Shown here piece after piece: positions 1-7,131 of a stretch of DNA of 64,000 nucleotides. The DNA comes from Psychrosphaera haliotis. GTDB taxonomy: Bacteria; Pseudomonadota; Gammaproteobacteria; Enterobacterales; Alteromonadaceae. The position numbers and the translations under genes were made by a program. The DNA lies in NCBI RefSeq assembly GCF_009728465.1, contig NZ_WOCD01000003.1, forward strand, positions 930,001 to 994,000, given 5' to 3'. Below the pieces are notes generated by a model, which saw only the letters and a program-made list of their open reading frames with translations, searched no databases and was not told where the DNA came from. Numbering within the stretch: position 1 is the first letter of the stretch; every line of letters begins with the position of its first letter.

Positions 1-215
1 AATACTCAAAAATCATCATGGAATTTTTGAATAAAGAAGGTGGTTTTGCCGCGGTTCATGACAAGTCTAAACCAGAAGTCATTTCTAACTTGTTTGGCAT
101 GAGCAAGGCAGCCTTCAAAAAAGCTATAGGTGGTTTGTATAAATCAGGCGATATCGTAATTGAGAAAACTGGTATTCGTTTAGTTGAAAAAGAGTCTGGC
201 GACGAGCAAGAGTGA
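1..215 (+). CDS. C-terminal end of CvfB-type S1 RNA-binding protein (partial)
   Basis: The open frame runs into the window from its left edge, so only about 70 C-terminal residues are visible. The stretch GMSKAAFKKAIGGLYK followed by a GIRL segment matches the C-terminal winged-helix part of the CvfB/YitL family, proteins with tandem S1-like domains that bind RNA. The ATG at 18 lies inside the gene and is not its start, because the frame is open upstream of it. The gene ends in an acidic tail and is followed within 70 bases by a strong intrinsic terminator. The family assignment rests on this C-terminal motif alone; the S1 domains are outside the window. Confidence 0.7.
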   Translation, partial: YSKIIMEFLNKEGGFAAVHDKSKPEVISNLFGMSKAAFKKAIGGLYKSGDIVIEKTGIRLVEKESGDEQE

Positions 216-249
216 TCCAATAATGGATCAATGTCAGAGCCTCATGGTA

Positions 250-270
250 AATTTTGAATTTTGAATTTTG
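250..270. repeat. Three tandem copies of heptamer AATTTTG
   Basis: Three perfect head-to-tail copies of a 7-base unit lie between the stop of the CvfB-type gene and the terminator hairpin. It is a short simple-sequence repeat in non-coding DNA, and no function is evident. Confidence 0.85.
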
Positions 271-280
271 AATCATTTAT

Positions 281-308
281 AAAAAAGGAAGCGTAGGCTT
301 CCTTTTTT
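281..308. terminator. Bidirectional intrinsic terminator (CvfB-type gene / pmbA)
   Basis: An A-run, the stem GGAAGC (287-292), loop GTAG, the stem GCTTCC (297-302) and a T6 run make a Rho-independent terminator. Because the hairpin is flanked by A on the left and T on the right, it can serve the plus-strand gene ending at 215 and the minus-strand pmbA ending at 360. Confidence 0.85.
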
Positions 309-359
309 GTTATCAATATTAGCCACTGCACTAATTGATTGTATTCGCAGTAAAGTAAC

Positions 360-1703
360 CTAGTTACCAGCAATCTTCATATTTTCAATTAATACCGAGC
401 CGGTTTGAACCGCACCGCGACGCTCAACATCACCACCAATAGCAACAATCTGTTTGAACATATTAGACAAATTACCAGCAATGGTTACTTCAGATACTGG
501 ATATTGGATTTCACCGTTTTCTACCCAAAACCCTGCAGCTCCGCGACTGTAATCACCAGTCACTGTGTTCACGCCTTGACCCATAAGCTCAGTTACTAAC
601 AAACCTTTGTCCATTTTCTTTAACATGGCCGCTAAATCAGGATCAGTTTGGCTAATGTACCAGTTATGAATTCCACCTGCATGGCCTGTTGTTTTAAGGC
701 CCATTTTACGAGCCGAATAACCAGTTAATAAATAAGTGGTTAACACGCCTGCTTCAATGATATTTCTATCTACCGTAGCGACACCTTCAGAATCAAACGG
801 ACTACTTGCCAAACCTTGTAGCACATGAGGGCGTTCTTCAATGGTTAGAAACTCAGGTAAAATTTGAGTATCTATGCTATCCATCAAAAACGAAGAGTTT
901 CGATACAGACTTCCACCACTAATTGCGGAAACTAGGTGGCCAAATAACGTTGACGCTACTTCAGCATGAAATAACACCGGCACCTGACAAGTATCTAACT
1001 TTTTAGCATCTAAGCGTTCAAGTGCCGCTTTTGCAGCTTTACTACCAACCGTTGTCGCCGCTTCCATGTTTTGGAAAATTCGGTCAACGGTGTAAGCATA
1101 ATCTCGTTGCATTTCATCGCCAGACTCTGCAATCACAGAACAGCTTAAACTATGACGACTACTTGGGTAACCTTCAATAAAGCCATGAGAATTGCCATAA
1201 ACTTTAAAACCTTGATAAGAAGATAGTGACGCGCCGTCTGAGTTCGTGATCCTAGAATCAGCTTCAAAAGCAGACTTCTCAGCTTCTAAACAAAAAGTGA
1301 TGGCTTCTTCTGGAGTAATTTCATGAGGATGATATAAATCTAAGTCTTGAATATCCGTTGCCATTAACTCAGACTCTACTAATCCAGCAAATGAATCTTC
1401 GTTGGTATACTTAGCAATATCAATCGCTGCTTTGACCGTTCTTTCCAAAGCTTCATGACTTAAATCAGCCGTTGACGCTGAACCTTTATGTTGACCAACA
1501 TACACGGTAATACCAAGAGCACCCTCCTGGTTGAACTCGATATTTTCAAGTTCTTCACAACGACTAGACACCGAAATCCCCTTCGATTTACTAATCACAG
1601 CTTCCGCTGAAGTTGCACCATGTTGCTTGCTCATGTCTAGCAAATCAGCAATTGCGGTTTTCACTTCACTGATTTGTTGAAAAATGTCGCTATTATTCGT
1701 CAT
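360..1703 (-). CDS. pmbA: Metalloprotease subunit PmbA/TldE
   Basis: This 447-residue protein is a full-length PmbA (TldE), partner of TldD in the heterodimeric TldD/E protease. That complex degrades unfolded peptides and, in enterobacteria, matures microcin B17 and the antitoxin CcdA. PmbA is the subunit without the HExxxH zinc motif, and none is seen here. The length agrees with the E. coli protein (about 450). The conserved C-terminal part carries GAAGFWVENGEIQYPV and ends in an NMKIAGN segment. It is divergent from darP with about 88 bases between the starts, the usual pmbA-yjgA arrangement. Its partner tldD lies in the same window at 12.4-13.8 kb on the same strand. Confidence 0.95.
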   Translation of the reverse strand: MTNNSDIFQQISEVKTAIADLLDMSKQHGATSAEAVISKSKGISVSSRCEELENIEFNQEGALGITVYVGQHKGSASTADLSHEALERTVKAAIDIAKYTNEDSFAGLVESELMATDIQDLDLYHPHEITPEEAITFCLEAEKSAFEADSRITNSDGASLSSYQGFKVYGNSHGFIEGYPSSRHSLSCSVIAESGDEMQRDYAYTVDRIFQNMEAATTVGSKAAKAALERLDAKKLDTCQVPVLFHAEVASTLFGHLVSAISGGSLYRNSSFLMDSIDTQILPEFLTIEERPHVLQGLASSPFDSEGVATVDRNIIEAGVLTTYLLTGYSARKMGLKTTGHAGGIHNWYISQTDPDLAAMLKKMDKGLLVTELMGQGVNTVTGDYSRGAAGFWVENGEIQYPVSEVTIAGNLSNMFKQIVAIGGDVERRGAVQTGSVLIENMKIAGN

Positions 1704-1791
1704 AAAGGCTCAAAAATACTGGTTAATTTACTCACTTGAGCATACCATAAATCTATATCTTCGTTTATCAAAATCTAATGACCCAATTGTT

Positions 1792-2307
1792 ATGACAAAA
1801 CCATATTATTTAATGCCTGATGATGAAAATTACATCAGCAAATCTGAAATTAAACAAGAAGCAAAAGACCTACGTATTTTTGCTGAAAAACTCGTTAAGC
1901 TTTCTAAATCGCAGCGCCAAAAAATAACGGCGAGTGACGAACTTTTAGATGCATTTAAGCTTGCTGACAAGATTGCAACAAAACCGGATGCATTGCGCCG
2001 ACATATGCAATTTATGGCAAAGTTGCTTCGAGACGAAGCTCTTGATACTTTAAAGCTTGAATATCAAAGGTTAACCACTCCTGGCCAAGCCAATGATGCG
2101 CAAATGCAAAAAATAGAAAGGCTGCGTGACGCACTACTTAAAAGTGGTGATGAAGCAATTAACGATCTTCTTGAACAAGCACCTACGCTAGAACGTCAAA
2201 GAGTTAGACAGTTGACGCGTCAGGCTAAAAAAGAAGTAGAAAAAGAAAAGCCTGGAAAAAGTTATAAAGAGTTATTTCAGTATATAAAAGACGGACTTAG
2301 CAGTTAG
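1792..2307 (+). CDS. darP: Ribosome biogenesis factor DarP (YjgA)
   Basis: This is the DarP/YjgA family, an rRNA-associated factor that helps late 50S subunit assembly. The hallmark start of the conserved region, ISKSEIKQEAKDL, is followed by a helical, charged protein ending in a Lys-rich segment. I chose the ATG at 1792 (171 residues), not the upstream in-frame ATG at 1684. The family begins shortly before the SKSEIK motif, the extra 36 residues have no family counterpart, and the longer form would overlap the start of pmbA. No strong Shine-Dalgarno sequence precedes either start. It is divergent from pmbA. Confidence 0.93.
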   Translation: MTKPYYLMPDDENYISKSEIKQEAKDLRIFAEKLVKLSKSQRQKITASDELLDAFKLADKIATKPDALRRHMQFMAKLLRDEALDTLKLEYQRLTTPGQANDAQMQKIERLRDALLKSGDEAINDLLEQAPTLERQRVRQLTRQAKKEVEKEKPGKSYKELFQYIKDGLSS

Positions 2308-2317
2308 GAGCTTTGCA

Positions 2318-4816
2318 GTGAATTACTTAAATCAACAACGATCACTTTTATCAAAAGTGTGGTTTTCAATCGCATTATTAGCCACATTAGTTTTAAGTGG
2401 TTGTAACGGCCACAGTGATGACGTGACTATCGAAGAAAGCATTTCAGGTACTGACGCAACGCTCAGTATAGCTGTCAGAGATGCGTTGAATAATGAGACA
2501 AATAGCTTTACATCAGGAAACCTAGCTACCGTTTCAGTATCTTTGGTTGATTTAAGTGGTGTTGCAATTAGCGGCCAACAAATTAGCTTTTCAACGGACA
2601 GCGGGACGTTGTCTAGCTCCTCTAGACTAACAGCAACGGATGGCACAACTTCTGTATCACTAAATACTTCTGACATATCGGCTGGAGTAGTAACGGTTAC
2701 AGCAACAACAACTATTGATGATGAAACACTATCAATTGATACCGCGTTTGAAGTTTTATCCGCAAGCACAACTGAAGCAGCGTCACCAGAATTATCTATT
2801 ACTTTGAAACGTAACGGCCTAGCCGTTAATCGATTTAAAGCCAACGAGTCGGCACAATTAGGTGTAATGCTTGTTGATGAAAATAATGTCGCTATACCAA
2901 ATACAATTATTAGTTTCTCTGCTGAAATCGGTTCTTTGAATGCAAGCTCTGCTCTTACTAATTCAAGTGGTTTAGCGGAAGTTGAACTAAGCGGCAATGA
3001 AAATGATTTAGGCGCTGCATTAGCGACTATCTCAGCCACTATTAATGACATTACTTATGTCGACACTATTGCCTATGAAATTGTTGCGGCGGATGCGCTT
3101 GATGAAAACACAACGGTATTAATGGGGTCATTTGACGACGCCGGTAACTTTACGGAAGGTGAAATCAAATCGGCACTGACTGATGCAAACGGTAATACAG
3201 AAATTAGCGCAGGTGCTACGTTAGGCTTGTCTGTTGCTCTGGTTGATGAAAACTTTGACCCTATTACTTCAGCAACTACAATTTCATTTAGTTCTACCTG
3301 TGTTACAAATGGCGATGCGACAATAGATGCAACATCAACAACAGTAAATGGCATAGCTACTTCCACGTTCCAAGATGTTAGTTGTGCTGGTGCTCAAGGC
3401 AATGAAGACACGGTCGTTGCAACTGTTAGAGTAAATTCTGCTGATCTTACTGCAACTAAACAGATCACTCTATCTCCAGAAAGCTTAGGTTCTGTAGAGT
3501 TTGTTTCTGCTTCACCATCATCTATTGTACTTAAAGGCACTGGCGGTCAAGGCAAGCAAGAAACTTCAACCGTTACCTTTTTAGTCAAAGGTCAGCTAGG
3601 TAATCCTCTTAGTCAACAAGAGGTTAATTTCACTCTCAATACTGACGTTGGTGGATTAACTTTAGCTTCTGATTCAGGCGTGACTAACAATGAAGGTTTA
3701 GTCAGTGCCAAAGTAGTTGCCGGAACGGTACCAACCGCTGTACGAGTAACCGCAACGACAAGTAATGCGAACTCAAATACAGTAGCGACACAGTCAGACT
3801 TACTTTCTGTTAACACTGGCCTTCCGGATCAAAACTCATTAACGCTGTCACTTTCAACAATAAACCCAGAAGCACGAAATATTACTGGTACCGAAGTAAC
3901 TGTAAGAGCTTACTTAGCAGATAGCTTTAATAACCCAGTTCCAGATGGCACAACAGTCAATTTTACAACTGAAGGTGGCGCTATAGAGCCGTCTTGTACA
4001 ACCGTTGAAGGAAACTGTGCGGTCACTTGGACTTCTCAAGAACCTTACCCAGATAATCACCGCGTTACAATTCTAGCAACTGCAGAAGGCCATGAGTACT
4101 TTGTAGACGTAAACGGCGACAACGTTTATGGAACATCAGATGGTGATAGCATAAATGGGTCGGTTACTAATATTGATGAAATCAAGTCTGGGCTTGGCCG
4201 TATTAGCCCGTTATCTGGTGGATTCATTGACATGCCGGAAGCATGGCGTGATGACAATGAGAATTATAGTTTTGATTCTGGTGAGCTATTTATTGACTCA
4301 GATAATAGTGGCGATTACACAATTGAAGACAGTCTATTTAATGGTCCTCAGTGCCAAAGCGGCTGTGCAACAGCTAAGTTTTCAACGATTCGCAAAGCTC
4401 GTGTTTTGATTACATCAAGTTCTAACGCTTTATATCAATTACTAGATGATTCTGGAAGCATTTTAAGAACGAGCGACGAAGACGTAAATGATCCAAATAT
4501 AGAGATTAATATACCTCGCGGTGGAGAAATCCTATTAGTACTCGAAATGTCAGACGAGCAATTTCAAACACTACCTTCCGGAACAGAGATAAGCATAGCT
4601 TCAAGCGTTGGCTTATTAATAAACGGAGGAACTTTCTTGGTGGCCAATACAGTGGGCTCTTTTGATCCTTCAACCCCTGGAACCAGAACCATCGAATTTA
4701 AGCTAAAAAACAACTTAGCGACAGGTGATGAGAGTGTTGATGGTGCTCTAATATTTTCAGCTACGGTTCCTTCAGGTAGGGTATCCGGTGATAGTGTGGC
4801 TGTAACATTAGAATAG
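2318..4816 (+). CDS. Large lipoprotein with bacterial Ig-like (Big_1/invasin-type) domains
   Basis: The start is GTG at 2318, preceded by TAGGAG at good spacing. A lipoprotein signal peptide ends in the lipobox LSGC (Cys about residue 29), followed by N-G-H rather than Asp at +2, so outer-membrane sorting is expected. The body (about residues 45-570) has at least four Ser/Thr-rich repeats of the type SLVDLSG..ISGQQISFSTDSG..S, resembling Big_1 invasin-type Ig domains. Residues about 590-680 hold acidic stretches such as DVNGDNVYGTSDGD and DSDNSGDYT, which look like calcium-binding loops. The repeats rise just 10 bases after darP, so it may be cotranscribed, and a terminator follows. Surface exposure or adhesion is inference from the domain type only. 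Confidence 0.8.
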   Translation: MNYLNQQRSLLSKVWFSIALLATLVLSGCNGHSDDVTIEESISGTDATLSIAVRDALNNETNSFTSGNLATVSVSLVDLSGVAISGQQISFSTDSGTLSSSSRLTATDGTTSVSLNTSDISAGVVTVTATTTIDDETLSIDTAFEVLSASTTEAASPELSITLKRNGLAVNRFKANESAQLGVMLVDENNVAIPNTIISFSAEIGSLNASSALTNSSGLAEVELSGNENDLGAALATISATINDITYVDTIAYEIVAADALDENTTVLMGSFDDAGNFTEGEIKSALTDANGNTEISAGATLGLSVALVDENFDPITSATTISFSSTCVTNGDATIDATSTTVNGIATSTFQDVSCAGAQGNEDTVVATVRVNSADLTATKQITLSPESLGSVEFVSASPSSIVLKGTGGQGKQETSTVTFLVKGQLGNPLSQQEVNFTLNTDVGGLTLASDSGVTNNEGLVSAKVVAGTVPTAVRVTATTSNANSNTVATQSDLLSVNTGLPDQNSLTLSLSTINPEARNITGTEVTVRAYLADSFNNPVPDGTTVNFTTEGGAIEPSCTTVEGNCAVTWTSQEPYPDNHRVTILATAEGHEYFVDVNGDNVYGTSDGDSINGSVTNIDEIKSGLGRISPLSGGFIDMPEAWRDDNENYSFDSGELFIDSDNSGDYTIEDSLFNGPQCQSGCATAKFSTIRKARVLITSSSNALYQLLDDSGSILRTSDEDVNDPNIEINIPRGGEILLVLEMSDEQFQTLPSGTEISIASSVGLLINGGTFLVANTVGSFDPSTPGTRTIEFKLKNNLATGDESVDGALIFSATVPSGRVSGDSVAVTLE

Positions 4817-4853
4817 GTTGAATATTTATTACGCTATAAATAGCAAACACGAT

Positions 4854-4883
4854 AAAAAAACCAGAGTGCGCTCTGGTTTTTTA
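4854..4883 (+). terminator. Intrinsic terminator after the Ig-like lipoprotein gene
   Basis: An A7 run, stem CCAGAG (4861-4866), loop TGCG, stem CTCTGG (4871-4876) and a T6 run form a standard Rho-independent terminator 40 bases past the stop codon at 4816. Confidence 0.9.
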
Positions 4884-4943
4884 TTAATCATCTAAGTAAC
4901 CTGCTCATTTTCGAGCTTTCTTTTCAACAACGAACAATATGAC

Positions 4944-4959
4944 GTGCGAAATCGCGCAC
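4944..4959. promoter_or_regulatory. Possible activator site (inverted repeat GTGCG..CGCAC)
   Basis: A 16-base interrupted palindrome, GTGCG-N6-CGCAC, sits about 105-120 bases upstream of the sigma-54-like promoter at 5062-5077. That is where enhancer-binding regulators usually bind. It could be the site for the response regulator encoded at 9667. This is inference from symmetry and position only. Confidence 0.35.
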
Positions 4960-5061
4960 TATTATATTCGCCAAACACTCCACAAGTAACTCGACCCCAC
5001 CCAAGAAACCACAGACCATTGTTTTAAATAGAAAATAATGAAAACCCTTTTGCTTAACTTT

Positions 5062-5077
5062 TGGCACAGAGCTTCCA
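5062..5077 (+). promoter_or_regulatory. Candidate sigma-54 promoter of the export/two-component operon
   Basis: TGGCAC (5062-5067) matches the -24 element perfectly. TTCCA (5073-5077) sits at the correct distance for the -12 element but has C in place of the conserved G of the GC pair. The operon downstream encodes its own NtrC-type activator, which makes sigma-54 control plausible. The mismatch in the -12 element lowers confidence. Confidence 0.4.
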
Positions 5078-5140
5078 TATGTAAAGAGAAATTACAGCTG
5101 TAGCAATAAAACCAAAAACAAAAACAAAACGGAATGCACT

Positions 5141-6421
5141 TTGGACATATCAATTAACAATCGTATGGGAACAAAACGAAAATACGGCATCAGTATTTCT
5201 ATAAGCGTCTTTATCGTAGGATTCCTGAGCTATTTGATATATGTAAAAACGCCCGTTATCGATGAGAGCCTATTGCCTGTTTTCACTGTGCGGTCTGGAG
5301 AACTCAACGTGTTTATTCCGGTTCATGGCTTGTTTAAGTCTGCGCAAGAAACCTTGTTAACAGCAAAAGCGTCCGGTGTTGTCACTGAAATATTAATTAA
5401 ACCGGGCTCGCCTGTAAAAAAAGGGGATGTTATCGCCCGACTTGAAAATCCAGAATTAATCAAAACCGCCGCTCAACACAAGATTGAATTTTTAGAGCAA
5501 CAATCATCAGTTTCCGCTTTGAAACTAAAGCATGAACAACAACAACTCGATCTAGAGTCTCAATTGCTTGCCATTGATGCAGCGATTGCACAATCTAAAT
5601 TAGACGTAAATATTCATGGCCGTTTACAAAAACTAGGGGTCAGCTCCAAAATTGAATTGGAAAAAGCACAGTTGAAACTAACGCTGCAGTCAAAAAACAA
5701 AGAGCTTCATCTCAAAAAAATACAACATGCCACCGCCCTCCATGAGTTTGAAGTTGCGCAAAGTGAATTGCAGCTTGATCAAAAACGTCTGACTTTAACG
5801 CAAACACAACTTGAGGTTAATTCCCTTGAGATTAAAGCAGAACAAGACGGCGATCTTCAAAATTTACAACTGGAAGTAGGACTAAATATCGATAAAGGCG
5901 AAGCTATTGCAAAAATTGGCAGCCGAAATCGTTTAGTCGCAACATTAAATTTACCAGCACATAAAGTGAATGACATTGCGCTCGATGCAGAAGTTAAAAT
6001 CAACTTAAATGGCAAACTCATCACCACAAAAATCAAGCGTATTGAATCCTTGATAACACAATCTTCTGTTATTGCAGAAACCTATGAATTACACGAACAA
6101 ATAATTAACGATCAACAACTTCGACCTACCCAAGCGTTTTCCGCTAAGGTCTATAGTGATACTTTAAAAGACCAGGTGTTCGTTGCTCGAGAAAGTGGTT
6201 TACAGCCTCACAGCCACCAGCCGGTTTACAAAAAGGTCGGAGATAAATTCCTAACTCAAAACGTGTCCTCAAGCCAAATGACCGACTCAGCCGTTTTAAT
6301 AAATCAAGGCTTAAAACCAGGTGATATAGTGGTCGTTAAGTTTCCTAAGAACCTATCTTATTTGAGAAATAGAGACGTTTTTAAAATCAAATCGCAGCAA
6401 AATAAGGAAATTAAAATATGA
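5141..6421 (+). CDS. HlyD/RND-type periplasmic adaptor of an ABC exporter
   Basis: This is a membrane-fusion (adaptor) protein linking an inner-membrane ABC transporter to the outer membrane. It has an N-terminal membrane anchor at about residues 17-37, then a split lipoyl-like half (TAKASGVVTEILIKPGS..KKGDVIARLENPEL, about 84-118). A long Gln/Leu/Lys-rich coiled-coil hairpin follows (about 120-235), then beta-barrel segments. I keep the TTG start at 5141, giving an MDI N-terminus that occurs in this family; the ATG at 5165 is an alternative eight codons in, and neither has a strong ribosome-binding site. Its stop overlaps the ATPase start in an ATGA. Export cargo is not indicated by any neighbouring gene. 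Confidence 0.88.
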   Translation: MDISINNRMGTKRKYGISISISVFIVGFLSYLIYVKTPVIDESLLPVFTVRSGELNVFIPVHGLFKSAQETLLTAKASGVVTEILIKPGSPVKKGDVIARLENPELIKTAAQHKIEFLEQQSSVSALKLKHEQQQLDLESQLLAIDAAIAQSKLDVNIHGRLQKLGVSSKIELEKAQLKLTLQSKNKELHLKKIQHATALHEFEVAQSELQLDQKRLTLTQTQLEVNSLEIKAEQDGDLQNLQLEVGLNIDKGEAIAKIGSRNRLVATLNLPAHKVNDIALDAEVKINLNGKLITTKIKRIESLITQSSVIAETYELHEQIINDQQLRPTQAFSAKVYSDTLKDQVFVARESGLQPHSHQPVYKKVGDKFLTQNVSSSQMTDSAVLINQGLKPGDIVVVKFPKNLSYLRNRDVFKIKSQQNKEIKI

Positions 6422-7131
6422 ATCCAATAATAAAACTCAACAAACTCAACAAGTCTTATAAAAATGAGTTTATTAAAACTTTAGCCTTACAAGACATTGA
6501 TTTAGAAGTTTACCCGGGCGAATTCATTTCAATTATGGGACCATCAGGTTGTGGTAAGTCTACGTTAATGTCGGTTCTGGGATTGTTAGATAATTTTGAT
6601 AGCGGAAAATACCTATTATCTGGATTAGAGGCCACAGATCTGTCTCTTGATCAACGCGCTAAAATTAGAAACAAACATATTGGGTTTGTATTTCAATCAT
6701 TTAACCTTATTGACTCGTTAACTGTCGCTGACAACATAGCAATGCCATTACAATATCAAGGACAAAAAGCAAAAGAGATCGCACAGAAGGTTGAAAACGT
6801 CTTAGCGCAAGTCAACTTATCGTCTCGCAGTAAACACTTCCCTGCACAGCTATCTGGAGGACAACAGCAACGTGTCGCAATTGCAAGAGCGATAGTCACT
6901 AATCCAGATATTCTTTTAGTTGATGAGCCGACGGGTAATCTAGATTCAAAAAATGGCGATCAAGTTATGCGTTTACTCGTTCAACTAAACAAACAAGGCT
7001 CAACCATTATTATGGTGACACACGATACTCGTTATTCTCAATGTGCAAGTAAACAAGTACAACTCATAGACGGCAAAATTGTTATGGAAAACAACGTAAA
7101 AGAAACAGAGGTGATGCATGAAGCCAGTTAA
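6418..7131 (+). CDS. ABC transporter ATP-binding protein (MacB/LolD type)
   Basis: This 237-residue nucleotide-binding subunit has a complete motif set: Walker [10 protein letters not shown] (about 42-50), Q-loop in FVFQSFN, signature LSGGQQQR, Walker [14 protein letters not shown] and the switch His in MVTHD. The sequence style is that of the MacB/LolD/FtsE branch, which powers mechanotransmission-type exporters rather than classical importers. The start overlaps the adaptor stop by four bases, and its 3' end overlaps the permease start by 14 bases, so the three genes are translationally coupled. Confidence 0.95.
   Translation: MNPIIKLNKLNKSYKNEFIKTLALQDIDLEVYPGEFISIMGPSGCGKSTLMSVLGLLDNFDSGKYLLSGLEATDLSLDQRAKIRNKHIGFVFQSFNLIDSLTVADNIAMPLQYQGQKAKEIAQKVENVLAQVNLSSRSKHFPAQLSGGQQQRVAIARAIVTNPDILLVDEPTGNLDSKNGDQVMRLLVQLNKQGSTIIMVTHDTRYSQCASKQVQLIDGKIVMENNVKETEVMHEAS

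Larger units (their letters stand above)
4817..5140. other. Gene-free stretch upstream of the export cassette
   Basis: About 320 bases without a credible gene. It holds the terminator at 4854-4883, an inverted repeat at 4944-4959 and a sigma-54-like element at 5062-5077. A 63-codon open frame on the minus strand (4962-5153) is rich in Cys, Phe and Trp, resembles no family I know and crosses the promoter-like elements, so I do not call it. Confidence 0.7.

Noticed and set aside
2332..3366. Long open frames (239 and 97 codons) opposite the Ig-repeat lipoprotein gene
   Set aside because: They are reverse-strand shadows of Ser/Thr-rich codons; the plus-strand protein has a signal peptide, lipobox and repeats.
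4962..5153. 63-codon open frame on the minus strand
   Set aside because: Odd composition (many Cys, Phe and Trp), no ribosome-binding site seen, and it covers the sigma-54-like promoter of the next operon.
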